Source of the DNA: Myxococcus terminator_A
GTDB lineage: Bacteria; Myxococcota; Myxococcia; Myxococcales; Myxococcaceae
NCBI GenBank assembly: GCA_049194865.1
Contig: JBLZWL010000064.1
Location: 52,693 to 116,692, forward strand
Length of the DNA: 64,000 nt
Direction: 5' to 3'
The stretch's first letter is position 1. Each line of letters opens with the position of its first letter. Made by a program: the position numbers and the translations under genes. The notes beneath the pieces were generated by a model. It made no database searches. It was not told the DNA's origin and saw only the letters and a program-made list of their open reading frames with translations. Below, one piece after another: positions 44,889 to 53,101 of the stretch.

Positions 44889-44946
44889 CATCTCCACCGG
44901 GAAGACGCCAACGCCGCACACATCCCTCGCGGCCCCTTCATTTTTT
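44889..44946 (-). promoter_or_regulatory. Conserved element upstream of cas6 (copy 2)
   Basis: Matches 39291-39352 over its length (CATCTCCACCGGGAAGACGC, then CAACGCCGC and CCCTCGCGGC before six T residues), with about eight substitutions and small gaps. It lies about 176 bp before the cas6 start. The two copies are each upstream of the only two cas transcription units in the window. Confidence 0.55.
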
Positions 44947-44977
44947 CTTCCCACCCCCGCCGAGCCACGCCCCCGCC

Positions 44978-45622
44978 TCAGCGACCGCCCCGCTTCGAGC
45001 CCCGCCCCTTCCTCTTCGCGCCCGCCTCCTCCCCTGCGTCCCCAGGCTCCTGGAGCGCGATGCGCCGCGCCTCCTCCGCCGCCGCGCGGACCTGCGGCGC
45101 GAGAACCTCCCCAGGCGCATCTGGCGCTCCCCATGACGCCGGCGCCCCCAACTGCCGCAGCACCGCGCCATGCACCACCGGCGCATCGAACGAGAAGCTC
45201 AGAGCCGGCAACGGCACGCGGCACGTCGTAGTCCGCCGGGGTCAGCTTCCCAGGCTTCACACCCGGAGCCTCCGACACGGGCTCCGCCACAGCCCGCGTC
45301 CCCCGCAGCCGCTTCACTTGGGTCGACGGCGACGTCGCGGACGGACGCATCCCCCCGCGCGCCGCGCGCAGGCCGCCGAGCACCTGCTCCTTCGTCCTGC
45401 CATGCAGTTCGAACAGGAGGAACGGGTCGCGGTCCAGCGCCTCGCCGAGCACATAGTGCGTGGCGGCCACGCGCTTGCACGGGTCTCCTCAGTCCGGACA
45501 CGAGCAGCTCGTCTCCAGTTCCTCACGGCTCCGGGGGAACAGGCTCACCCCGCCGCGCGGACCACCGCGTCTAGCTCCTGGGGCATCGTCCCCGCGAGCA
45601 ACTCCGCAGCGTAGCGCGCCTA
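44978..45622 (-). pseudogene. Decayed SWIM zinc-finger family gene
   Basis: Three frames must be joined to read the protein. It opens without a start at RYAAELLAGTMPQELDAVVR, loses one G in the GGGG run near 45565, continues as VSLFPRSREELETSCSCPD, then hits TGA where Trp is expected in the SWIM motif (CSCPD-W-GDPCK). It goes on as VAATHYVLGEALDRDPFLLF, and shifts frame again near 45220 before ALSFSFDAPVVHGAVLRQLG and a basic Lys/Arg tail. The zinc-ligand His after CK is also changed to Arg. With a truncated N-terminus, two frameshifts, a nonsense codon and a lost ligand it cannot be functional. Confidence 0.8.
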
Positions 45623-45633
45623 GCCGGCCAACC

Positions 45634-46116
45634 TCACGCTGGCGGGAGCCAGAACCAAGTCCCGTTCGAGCGGAGCGCGCCAGCGAGGAACGCAGAGAAC
45701 GAGGCCACAATCAGCGGGCAGTAATCGGGGTCCGGGAAACCCTCGCGGTAGCCATCGCGAAGGGGATACCGGCCCGACTCCTGGTCGCTCACATCGAGGA
45801 GGATGTAATTGCTGTCCCGCACCGCGCACACCGCGTACCAAGACGCGGGACCGGCCTTGTCGGTGTCGCTCTGGCTCATGACAACCCGCGCACGCTGAAT
45901 CCCCGAAAGGGGGATGAACGAGAACGCAGGGTCCCTGAACGTGGGGACGCGGGGGTCGAAAAGGTCGGCACCATCGCAGTGCAGGTAGAAGGCACGCAGG
46001 TCCGGGTCGAGGCTCCACCCTACCCTCTGCTCGAATGCTTCGATTTGCTCGGGCGTCGCAGGAGGGTTGGGGGAGTGGAGGCGCGACACCTCGGCAAGGA
46101 GTTCGGCCATGTTCAT
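45634..46116 (-). CDS. SMI1/KNR4 family protein, orphan immunity gene
   Basis: 160 residues from the ATG at 46116, with GGAGAG eight bases upstream. The SMI1/KNR4 (SUKH) pattern is seen: IEAFEQRVGWSLDPDLRAFY near residue 24, HCDGADLF, then FSFIPLSGIQRARVV near 65, and a late CPLIVASFSAFLAG. SUKH proteins are common immunity proteins against nuclease toxins. No toxin gene is adjacent, but the last 13 codons of one lie 25 bp upstream, so its toxin has been lost. It may still protect against toxin from neighbours. Confidence 0.82.
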   Translation of the reverse strand: MNMAELLAEVSRLHSPNPPATPEQIEAFEQRVGWSLDPDLRAFYLHCDGADLFDPRVPTFRDPAFSFIPLSGIQRARVVMSQSDTDKAGPASWYAVCAVRDSNYILLDVSDQESGRYPLRDGYREGFPDPDYCPLIVASFSAFLAGALRSNGTWFWLPPA

Positions 46117-46141
46117 AGACGACTCTCCATGCCCCGAGCAC

Positions 46142-46187
46142 TCAAGCGATGCTCATTCCGGGTGGGACGTACCCCGCCGGGCCCCAC
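46142..46187 (-). pseudogene. 3' remnant of a lost lipoprotein-toxin gene
   Basis: Read on the minus strand this encodes GPAGYVPPGMSIA and a TGA stop. The intact toxin at 29081-30469 ends RRYVPPGLSFP with a TGA, and the bases after both stops agree (TGAGTGCTCGGG). Upstream homology ends at the stop codon of the SUI1 gene, so almost the whole toxin is gone. It is a scar of a toxin module whose immunity gene survives next door. Confidence 0.7.
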
Positions 46188-46574
46188 TCAACCCACCGTC
46201 ACCTTGCGCACCCCACGTGCCTCCAGCAGCGCGGGCAGCCGCTCACGCTGGTCTCCCTGGAGCACCAGCGTGTCGTCCTCCACCACGCCTCCACAGCCCA
46301 GCGAGTTCTTCAGCGCCTTGAGCCACACCTCGCGCTGGGGCACGGGCAGTTCCAGGTGCTCCACCACGGTGACTTCCTTGCCGCCCCGCCCCTTGCGCTC
46401 CATCCGCACCACCGCGCGCGCCGGGCCCTTCGGCTCAGGCTTGCGCACGGGCTGCGCGACAGGCGCGACAGGCCCCACCGGCAGCGCCTCCCGCTTCGCC
46501 GCCAGCGCGGCGAAGGGATTGTGGAACGGCCCCACCGGCGCCGCCGGCTCGTCCTTCTTGTCACGCTTGCCCAT
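46188..46574 (-). CDS. SUI1/YciH-type translation factor-like protein
   Basis: 128 residues. The N-terminal ~45 are Lys/Pro/Ala-rich and probably unstructured. The rest is the SUI1 (eIF1-like) fold: AVVRMERKGRGGKEVTVVEH near residue 55, LKNSLGCGGVVEDDTLVLQG near 90, and GDQRERLPALLEARGVRKV at the end. YciH proteins influence start-codon selection in initiation. It follows the VKOR-DsbA gene after 20 bp and probably shares its mRNA. Its stop is the right border of the toxin scar. Confidence 0.88.
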   Translation of the reverse strand: MGKRDKKDEPAAPVGPFHNPFAALAAKREALPVGPVAPVAQPVRKPEPKGPARAVVRMERKGRGGKEVTVVEHLELPVPQREVWLKALKNSLGCGGVVEDDTLVLQGDQRERLPALLEARGVRKVTVG

Positions 46575-46594
46575 GACGAGACGCCCGCCGTTGC

Positions 46595-47962
46595 TCAGTG
46601 GTTGTGGCCCGCGTGGTCGTCCTGCGGCATCGCGCGCGGCGGAGGCAGCACGTCGAACGCGGGCGCGCTCGCATTCCCCTCCGCCATCACCAGCGCGTAC
46701 AGGAACGGCGCCGACGGCATCGCCTGCCGCCCGTTCACCACCACCAGCGGCGTGCCCGTGAACTGGTAGCGCAGCGCATACGCCGTGTCCTCCTGAATCT
46801 TCGCCGCCGTCGCCGCGCTGGAGATGCACGCATCCAACTGCATCCGCGACACCGAACCAGACGAAGCAATCTCCAGCACCCGCTCCGTATCCAGCACCGC
46901 CTGCGCCGCGAAGAGCTTCTCCCGCAGCGTCCAGAAGTCCGGCGCGCCCTCCAGGCAGATCTGCGCCTTCGCCGCCACGCACCGCACGGTGGGCGCATCC
47001 GGCCCGCGCTTGGGCATCGCCGGATTGCACGAGCCATCCAGCGGGAACTGCCGCGCCTCCAGCGACAGCTTGCCCTCCGGCACGCGCTTCTTCAGCACCG
47101 CCAGCTCCTCCACCAGCGACTTGCAGTGGGGACACTTGCTGTCCGTCCACTCGACAATCTTCACCGGCGCGTTCGCCGGCCCATAGCGGTGACGCGCGGG
47201 CGCGGCGGCGGCCTGCGGCACGCCGTGCCGGTACTGCGCCAGCGCGTTGGAGATGAGCTGCTGCTGCGCCATCGGCAGCCCGCGCAGGTACGCCTCCAGC
47301 GACGCGGGCGTGGCCGGCACCGTCGTCGACGACGAAGCCACGGGCGCCGGAGGCAACAGCTCCCCCACCTTGGGCTGCGGCGTGGACAGCGACCGGCCCG
47401 GCAACAGGACAGCGATGAACACCGCGACCGTGATGCCCACCGTCCACTTCAGCCCGGGGACCCACTCGCCCGCACCGGCCGGCAGGCCCTTCCACGCGAC
47501 ACCGGCGATGGCCGCCACCAGCGCGTACGTGCCCAGACACGTGGGGCACACCACGCCCGTCTGGAAGCTCGCGAAGGCGAAGACGAGCACCGACACCACA
47601 CCCGCGATGGCCGCGAGCCGCAGCCCCTGAGCCGCCGGACCCACTGGCTTCTCCGAGCGCGCGCGCGCCAGATACAGCGCCGACAGCGCCACCACCGTCA
47701 GGCCCCACACGAGCCCCATCCCCGCCACGGGGATGCCGAACAGCTCATGCATGCGGGTGGCGAACGGCGAGTTCCACACCGTCTCGCAGTTCACCGTGTC
47801 GGACACGCCGCACACGGTGGAACCACCGGCGCGCAGCGTGAGCAACTGGCTCCACTGGAAGACGGACAGGATGCTCGCGGCCACGCCCAGCACCAGCAAC
47901 ACCACGCCGACACGGAAGGGGACGGGGGTGGCGGCCTTCTGGGGAGAGGACTTCGGACTCAT
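46595..47962 (-). CDS. Vitamin K epoxide reductase / DsbA-like thioredoxin fusion
   Basis: 455 residues. The N-terminal half is a VKOR membrane domain with several helices, a loop Cys pair in STVCGVSDTVNCETVWNSPF and the redox CxxC in VVCPTCLG (near residue 143). A linker leads to a periplasmic thioredoxin-like domain with SKCPHCKSLV near residue 270 and a cis-Pro in TGTPLVVVNG. The tail is His-rich (DDHAGHNH). Such fusions form disulfides in exported proteins, with VKOR reoxidising the DsbA part using quinone. The ATG at 47962 overlaps the cupin stop as ATGA. Cys-rich exported proteins in this window could be clients. Confidence 0.9.
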   Translation of the reverse strand: MSPKSSPQKAATPVPFRVGVVLLVLGVAASILSVFQWSQLLTLRAGGSTVCGVSDTVNCETVWNSPFATRMHELFGIPVAGMGLVWGLTVVALSALYLARARSEKPVGPAAQGLRLAAIAGVVSVLVFAFASFQTGVVCPTCLGTYALVAAIAGVAWKGLPAGAGEWVPGLKWTVGITVAVFIAVLLPGRSLSTPQPKVGELLPPAPVASSSTTVPATPASLEAYLRGLPMAQQQLISNALAQYRHGVPQAAAAPARHRYGPANAPVKIVEWTDSKCPHCKSLVEELAVLKKRVPEGKLSLEARQFPLDGSCNPAMPKRGPDAPTVRCVAAKAQICLEGAPDFWTLREKLFAAQAVLDTERVLEIASSGSVSRMQLDACISSAATAAKIQEDTAYALRYQFTGTPLVVVNGRQAMPSAPFLYALVMAEGNASAPAFDVLPPPRAMPQDDHAGHNH

Positions 47963-48285
47963 GCGTGCTCCGGGGGCGGGGTCATCAAAACGAGCAGTCG
48001 GGCGGAGTCGGGGCCATCGTTGGCGACACCGTGCTCGGCACCCGAGGGGGCGAAAACCGCCGCGCCCACACCATGACTCTCCTCCTCGGCGCCGACGCGG
48101 AAGCGGCAACGGCCTTCCAGGACGACGTAGACCTTGTCGGAGGTGGCGTGGTGATGCGGCTTCTGGGCCTGGCCAGGCGCCAGACAGTAGACGTCGAGGA
48201 AGAAGCGCTCGGACTGGAAGACGTTGAGCTTCCGGAGTTTCTCCGGGGAGAAGTCCTGGAAGGACGACAGGTGCTTCACATCCAT
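47959..48285 (-). CDS. Single-domain cupin protein
   Basis: 108 residues from the ATG at 48285. The first cupin motif supplies metal ligands in PHHHATSDKVYVVLEG, and the second is FAPSGAEHGVANDG. No signal peptide. The stop overlaps the start of the VKOR-DsbA gene, giving an operon of cupin, VKOR-DsbA and SUI1 genes. The substrate is unknown. It is divergent from ygfZ with a 38-bp gap, so the two promoters must be compact or overlapping. Confidence 0.85.
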   Translation of the reverse strand: MDVKHLSSFQDFSPEKLRKLNVFQSERFFLDVYCLAPGQAQKPHHHATSDKVYVVLEGRCRFRVGAEEESHGVGAAVFAPSGAEHGVANDGPDSARLLVLMTPPPEHA

Positions 48286-48323
48286 CGTGGCATTCGCTCC
48301 TTCGCCTCTATATAGCGACGGAC

Positions 48324-49382
48324 ATGGAACCGCTGTCTCTGCATTTTCTTCACGAAGAAGCGGGGGCCCGCTTCATCGATGTGCGCGGCCGGGAAGTCGT
48401 GGCCGGGTATGGCAACGGTGAGGACGGCTACCGAGCCGCCCGGGAGGCCGTGGCCCTCCACGACGCCTCCTACCGTGAAATCCTCCGGATAACGGGGGAG
48501 GACAGGGCCTCCTTCCTACATGGAATGGTGACCCAGGAGGTGAACAACCTCCCCGTCGGAGCCGCCACGTACGCCGCCCTGGTGAATGTGAAGGGAGCCA
48601 TGGTGGCGGATGCCCGCATCCTCAAGCGGGAGGCGGACCTCTTGATGGATGTGGAGCCGGGCCACGGCGCCAAGGTCCGGGAGTTCCTGGAGAAATACCT
48701 CATCTCCGAGGACGCCGAGCTGCACGAGGCGACGGGCGAGTACGGCATCCTCCGGCTGCTCGGCCCCCGGACGGCGGAAGTGCTGGGCGCTGGGTTCGCT
48801 CCCCTGGCGCACCAGGCCACCCGGACGGTGCCGCTCGCCGGGCAGGAGGTCCTCCTGGTGGGCAACACCTCGGTGGAGCCCCACGGCGTCGATGTGTGGG
48901 TGCCGCGCCCAGGCCTGGAGGCCGTGTGGCGGGCGCTGAGCCAGGCGGGCGCCGAGCTGGGGCTGAAGCCGCTGGGCTTCGAGGGCCTGGAGCTCCTGCG
49001 CGTGGAGGCCGGAGTCCCCCGCTACGGGCAGGACATGGTGGACACCACCATCCCCATGGAGGCCAACCTCACCGGGGCCATCTCCTACAACAAGGGTTGC
49101 TACATCGGGCAGGAGGTCATCGCCCGGGCCACTTTCCGCGGGCACATGAACCGCAAGCTGACCGGCCTGCTCCTGGGCGAGGTCGACGCCGCGCCGGGCA
49201 CCGAGCTGCGCCGGGGCGAGAAGAAGGTGGGCTGGCTCACCAGCGTGGTGCGCTCGCCCGCGCAGGGACAGCGCGTGGCCCTGGGCTACGTGCACCGCGA
49301 CTCGCTGGAGCCCGGCACCGAGCTGACGCTGGCCGGAGGCCCCGACACCGTGAAGGTGGCCCCCCTGCCCTTCAAGGGCTGA
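48324..49382 (+). CDS. ygfZ: Folate-binding protein YgfZ (GcvT-like)
   Basis: 352 residues. The family hallmark KGCYIGQEVIARATFRGHMN, with its reactive Cys, is near residues 251-270. Upstream parts match the tetrahydrofolate-binding GcvT fold (GEDRASFLHGMVTQEVNNLP near 58-77). YgfZ/IBA57-type proteins assist iron-sulfur cluster enzymes such as MiaB. The ATG at 48324 begins with normal codon use directly after the divergent gap. A hairpin follows its stop. Confidence 0.92.
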   Translation: MEPLSLHFLHEEAGARFIDVRGREVVAGYGNGEDGYRAAREAVALHDASYREILRITGEDRASFLHGMVTQEVNNLPVGAATYAALVNVKGAMVADARILKREADLLMDVEPGHGAKVREFLEKYLISEDAELHEATGEYGILRLLGPRTAEVLGAGFAPLAHQATRTVPLAGQEVLLVGNTSVEPHGVDVWVPRPGLEAVWRALSQAGAELGLKPLGFEGLELLRVEAGVPRYGQDMVDTTIPMEANLTGAISYNKGCYIGQEVIARATFRGHMNRKLTGLLLGEVDAAPGTELRRGEKKVGWLTSVVRSPAQGQRVALGYVHRDSLEPGTELTLAGGPDTVKVAPLPFKG

Positions 49383-49393
49383 GCGCGACACCG

Positions 49394-49422
49394 CTGTCAG
49401 TGATGCCTTGAGTCACTGACAG
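49394..49422. terminator. Perfect 10-bp hairpin after ygfZ
   Basis: CTGTCAGTGA and TCACTGACAG pair perfectly around a 9-nt loop, 11 bp after the ygfZ stop. There is no T-tract, so termination is uncertain; it could also be a protein-binding palindrome for the next gene. Confidence 0.5.
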
Positions 49423-49482
49423 CCCTGTCACCCGCGCCCCCGGGGACACCCGTGTGGGGCGTGGAGTTACGGGCTGTTGAGT

Positions 49483-51009
49483 ATGGAACGGGGCTTGCTC
49501 ATGCGGCCCCCGCCCATGAAGCCCTCTTCATTGACGTGGTTGTCCTTCCTCTCGGGTGCCACGGTGATGGCGTCGGAGATGGCCGCCTCGCGACTGGTGG
49601 CCCCCTACTTCGGGAGCAGCACGCCCGTGTGGGCGGCCCTCATCTCCCTGGTGCTGGGAGGGCTGGCGTTGGGGGCGCACCTCGGCGGGCGGTGCGCGGA
49701 CCGCGCCGAGCGGCTGGAGCCTCTGCGCATGGCGCTGTGTGTCGCGGCGCTGCTCCTGGCCGCCCTGCCCTTCCTCGCGCGAGCGCTGCTGCCGGGCGCC
49801 ACGACGGCGGTGATGACGGGGCGTGTGCTGGAGGCCATGGCGCGCGTGGGGCTGGTGGTGCTGGTGGCGGTGCCGCCGCTGCTGGCGCTGGGCGCGGTGG
49901 GGCCGTTCCTGTTGAGGGTGGGACTGGGCGGCGTGGCCTCGGCGGGAGCGCATGCGGGGCGGCTGTCCTCCGCGTCCACGCTGGGCAGCATCGCCGGGAC
50001 GTTGCTGGCGGCCTTCGTGGTGCTGCCGTGGCTGGGCACCGCGCGCGGCATGGCCTGCTTCGCGGGGCTGCTCGGGCTGACGGCGGCGCACGGACTCGGT
50101 TGGCGGTGGCGCCTGGTGGCGGTGGGCGTGCCGGCGGTGGCGCTGGCGTTGGGAGTCCATGCGCTGCCGCGACACCCGCGCGCGCTGGAGGTCGCCGAGT
50201 CGCCCCATGCCTTCGTGCAGGTGCTGGAGTCACCCGAGGGGACACGGAGCCTCGTGTTCGACGAGGGCTTCGCGGTGCAGAGCACATGGCTGCCGGGGCA
50301 GCCGGTGCGGGAAGAGGTCTTCGCGCACTACCTGCTGACGCCGGCGATGGCTCGCGCGGAGCCTCGGGCGCCTCGCGTGTTGCTGCTGGGGCTGGGCGCG
50401 GGCACCAGCGCGCGCGGGCTGCGTGAGACGTACCTGGGGGCACAAGTGGTCGGCGTGGAGCTGGACGCGGCGGTGGTGCGGCTGGCGCGGACACACTTCG
50501 GGCTGGGGGCCGAGGTGGAGGTGCACGTCGGGGACGCGCGCGCGTTCCTGGAGTCGGACTCGCGGCGCTACGACGTCATCATCGTCGACGCGTTCCGCTT
50601 CCCCTATGTGCCCTTCCACCTGACGACGCGAGAGTTCGCGCGGAGCGTGGCGGACCACCTCGTCCCGGGAGGCGTGGCGTGCTTCAACGTGGGCCGCTTC
50701 CGCGAGGAGCGCGGCGTGGTGGACGCGGTGGGCGGCACGCTGGCGTCCGTGTTCCCCAAGGTCCTCGCGGCGGATGCGCGCAACCACAGCAACACGCTCT
50801 TCTTCGCGGGTGAGGAGGGCATGGCGGAGCGGCTGGCCTCCAGGACGGAGCGGCTCCCGCTCTCGCTGCGCCCGCTGGCGACTCGCGTCGTCGGAGAGCT
50901 GCGCGCGGTGGCCTCGGCGGAGCCGCTGACGGATGACCGGGCCCCGGTGGAGCTGCTCACCGACGCCATCCTCCTGCGCGCCCTGGTGCGTCCGGAGGGG
51001 CTGCGGTGA
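49483..51009 (+). CDS. Fused MFS/spermidine synthase-like protein
   Basis: About 508 residues. The N-terminal ~210 form hydrophobic helices (SGATVMASEMAASRLVAPYF; AALISLVLGGLALGAHLGGR). The C-terminal half is a SAM/dcSAM-binding Rossmann domain with LLLGLGAGTSARGLRE near residue 300, VVGVELDAAVV, VGDARAFLESDS and IIVDAFRFPYVPFHLT. The latter lacks the strict DxxDP catalytic motif of true spermidine synthases. The product is therefore uncertain. The start is among ATG 49483, 49501 and 49516; none has a strong ribosome site. It is translationally coupled to the next gene (GTGA overlap). Confidence 0.85.
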   Translation: MERGLLMRPPPMKPSSLTWLSFLSGATVMASEMAASRLVAPYFGSSTPVWAALISLVLGGLALGAHLGGRCADRAERLEPLRMALCVAALLLAALPFLARALLPGATTAVMTGRVLEAMARVGLVVLVAVPPLLALGAVGPFLLRVGLGGVASAGAHAGRLSSASTLGSIAGTLLAAFVVLPWLGTARGMACFAGLLGLTAAHGLGWRWRLVAVGVPAVALALGVHALPRHPRALEVAESPHAFVQVLESPEGTRSLVFDEGFAVQSTWLPGQPVREEVFAHYLLTPAMARAEPRAPRVLLLGLGAGTSARGLRETYLGAQVVGVELDAAVVRLARTHFGLGAEVEVHVGDARAFLESDSRRYDVIIVDAFRFPYVPFHLTTREFARSVADHLVPGGVACFNVGRFREERGVVDAVGGTLASVFPKVLAADARNHSNTLFFAGEEGMAERLASRTERLPLSLRPLATRVVGELRAVASAEPLTDDRAPVELLTDAILLRALVRPEGLR

Positions 51010-51464
51010 AGGCGCTGCCTCGCATGCCGGAGTTCCTCACCCCGCTGCCCCTGGCGGCCGTGGCGTTGATGGCGGTGAATGACCGCTGGCTCAAGCCCAC
51101 CTTCCACAACACGCTCACCGGCAAGCTGTCGGACGTGGCCATCTGCTTCTTCCTGCCGCTCTACGTGTCCGCGCTGCTGGCCCTCGCGACGCGCTGGCCC
51201 CGAGGTGTCCGACTGGGCGTGGGCGCGGCGCTGACCGCCGTGTTGTTCACCGCGCTCAAGGTGTCGCAGCCCGTCGCTGACCTCTTCTGTCAGTGGCTGC
51301 GTCCCCTGGGCGCGCCCCTCGGACTCACCAGCTTCCGCGCGGTGGCCGACCCCACTGATTTGCTCACCCTGCCGTTCATCGCAGTGGCGGTGCTGTACGG
51401 CCGCGCCACGGTGCTCTCCCGGACGCCGGCCACGTCCCTCACATCCCCCGGAGCCTTGTCATGA
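51006..51464 (+). CDS. Small integral membrane protein, unknown
   Basis: 152 residues with a GTG start overlapping the previous stop. Four hydrophobic stretches (PLPLAAVALMAVN; DVAICFFLPLYVSALLALAT; LGVGAALTAVLFTALKV; LLTLPFIAVAVLYG). The motif TLTGKLSDVAICFFLPLY is striking, but I cannot place the family. Middle gene of a three-gene coupled set. Confidence 0.7.
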   Translation: MKALPRMPEFLTPLPLAAVALMAVNDRWLKPTFHNTLTGKLSDVAICFFLPLYVSALLALATRWPRGVRLGVGAALTAVLFTALKVSQPVADLFCQWLRPLGAPLGLTSFRAVADPTDLLTLPFIAVAVLYGRATVLSRTPATSLTSPGALS

Positions 51465-51940
51465 AGCCCTTGCTGAGAAACCTCGCGTCTGTCGCGGTGC
51501 TGGCCACCACCGGGCTGCTGCTCGTCGCCGACTCGGCGCGCGAGTGCGAGCACGGCGCGCGCGACATCACCTTCGACGTGAGCGGCAACACCTGCGGCTC
51601 CAATGGCACCTTTCACGTCCTGTCGGGCGAGGACTCGTGCGAAATCACCACGCAGGGCGCCGAGGCGCTGGGGTTCCCCACCTTCGGCGATTCGACGCGC
51701 GACACCGTGGACATTCCGAGGGGCGAGTGGTCGCTGCATGACCCCAGCCTCACCGTGCACCTGGGCGCGGATGGCGGCGTCGTGTCCCCGGACGCGGGCG
51801 GCTCGACCGCCGTCGGCGCCAATCGCCACTGCGAGAATGAGCCGTCGGGGGACAAGCTGTTGCTGACGTGCATCGACCGGCGCGACGACCTGTCCGGCAT
51901 CGAAGTGGCCCGCTGCACGGCGACGCTCACCCCGCGCTGA
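51461..51940 (+). CDS. Exported small protein, unknown
   Basis: 159 residues; ATG overlaps the previous stop (ATGA). Signal-like N-terminus MKPLLRNLASVAVLATTGLL. The mature part has six cysteines (ECEHGAR, NTCGSNG, DSCEITT, HCENEPS, LTCIDRR, ARCTATL), suggesting disulfides in the envelope. No family recognised. Cotranscription with the membrane spermidine-synthase-like gene suggests a shared envelope role; this is inference. Confidence 0.7.
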   Translation: MKPLLRNLASVAVLATTGLLLVADSARECEHGARDITFDVSGNTCGSNGTFHVLSGEDSCEITTQGAEALGFPTFGDSTRDTVDIPRGEWSLHDPSLTVHLGADGGVVSPDAGGSTAVGANRHCENEPSGDKLLLTCIDRRDDLSGIEVARCTATLTPR

Positions 51941-52002
51941 GGCGCTCCACCCACCGCGCCTCGCGCCCAGGAGCGGCGAAGGCGCGGGCACCAGGGGTTG
52001 CG

Positions 52003-52410
52003 CTACGAGGCCATCCGCGCTCCGTGCTTGAGCTGGCGGTCGTACTCGCTCGAGTCGTAGGTCCCCGTCGCTTCGACGACGCGCCCGTCGTCTCCGAGCG
52101 TCCACTCCTCGAAGCCAGAAATCCGCACGAACTTCCCGGTGCCGCCAGGGCCCGTGTTCGTGCCGGTGAGAGTCCAACGGAACTCGACGGTCTCCTCCTT
52201 CACGACGACGTCGTCCATGAACACCTGGAGGTCGGGAAACGCGACCATGAACGAACGCGCCGCCTCCGTAATCTCCGTGCGCGCGCCGCCGTTGATGGCA
52301 ATCCTCCCGCCGGGTACGTAGTAGGCCGCGACCCTCGAAGGGTCTCCACTGCACCACGCCTCCGCATATCGGCGAGCGAAGTCCCTCACCTGGTCTTCCT
52401 CAGGCGCCAT
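52003..52410 (-). CDS. SnoaL/NTF2-like fold protein
   Basis: 135 residues from the ATG at 52410, with GGGAGG six bases upstream. The pattern VRDFARRYAEAWCSGDPSRV, AYYVPGGRIAINGG, then FPDLQVFMDDVVVKEETVEF and RWTLTGTNTGPGGTGK is typical of the SnoaL-like polyketide-cyclase/ketosteroid-isomerase fold. Catalytic function, if any, is unknown. Stands alone. Confidence 0.82.
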   Translation of the reverse strand: MAPEEDQVRDFARRYAEAWCSGDPSRVAAYYVPGGRIAINGGARTEITEAARSFMVAFPDLQVFMDDVVVKEETVEFRWTLTGTNTGPGGTGKFVRISGFEEWTLGDDGRVVEATGTYDSSEYDRQLKHGARMAS

Positions 52411-52620
52411 CCATGACCTCCCACGTGAGCTGTGATTCGTGGCGCGAGCGTAGGGCGCGGGCACTCGAGAGACCACGTCCGGGGACGCAAGCGTTCAGCA
52501 GTGTTCCCTGCGCGCTGCCCGCATGAGCCGTCGCGGTGCGGGCGTGTCGAGCGGAACGTGGGGACAGCTCGCACGCGCACGGGCCTTGTCACCCGGGCCT
52601 CATCCTGGATTCATGCCCGC

Positions 52621-53040
52621 ATGACCACCCATGACACCACGCTGCTCGCGGCGGCCGTCGTCGAGAGCCAGGCCGGCTACACGCAGTCGATTCGCACCGG
52701 CAAGCACCACTTCCAGGCGGACGAGCCCGCGGCGCTGGGAGGCGCGGACCAGGGCCCCGCGCCCTATCAACTGCTGATGGGCTCACTGGGCGCGTGCACC
52801 GCCATCACCTTGAAGATGTACGCCGCGCGCAAGGGCTGGGAGCTGGGCCCGCTCACCGTGAAGCTCAAGCTCTTCCGGGAGAACGACACCGAGCGCGTGG
52901 AGCGCGTGCTCTCCTGCGGCCCCTCGGTGAGCGAGGAGCAGCGGGCGCGCCTGCTCGAAATCTCCGCGAAGACGCCCGTGACGCTCACCCTCTCCCGGGC
53001 CCTGCGCATCGAGACGACCTTCGCCCCCGCGACGCCCTGA
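52621..53040 (+). CDS. OsmC family protein
   Basis: 139 residues starting MTTHDTTLLAAAVVESQAGY. The first conserved Cys lies in LMGSLGACTAITLKMYAARK; the second Cys of the pair is in RVLSCGPSVSEEQR near residue 100. OsmC proteins are thiol peroxidases that reduce organic hydroperoxides, usually as dimers in the cytoplasm. Start chosen as the first ATG with good codon use. Stands alone. Confidence 0.88.
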   Translation: MTTHDTTLLAAAVVESQAGYTQSIRTGKHHFQADEPAALGGADQGPAPYQLLMGSLGACTAITLKMYAARKGWELGPLTVKLKLFRENDTERVERVLSCGPSVSEEQRARLLEISAKTPVTLTLSRALRIETTFAPATP

Positions 53041-53101
53041 CGGCGCCACGAGGAGACCGCCCCCGCTCTCACCTGAGCGGGGACGACCTTCACGCTCCAA
53101 C

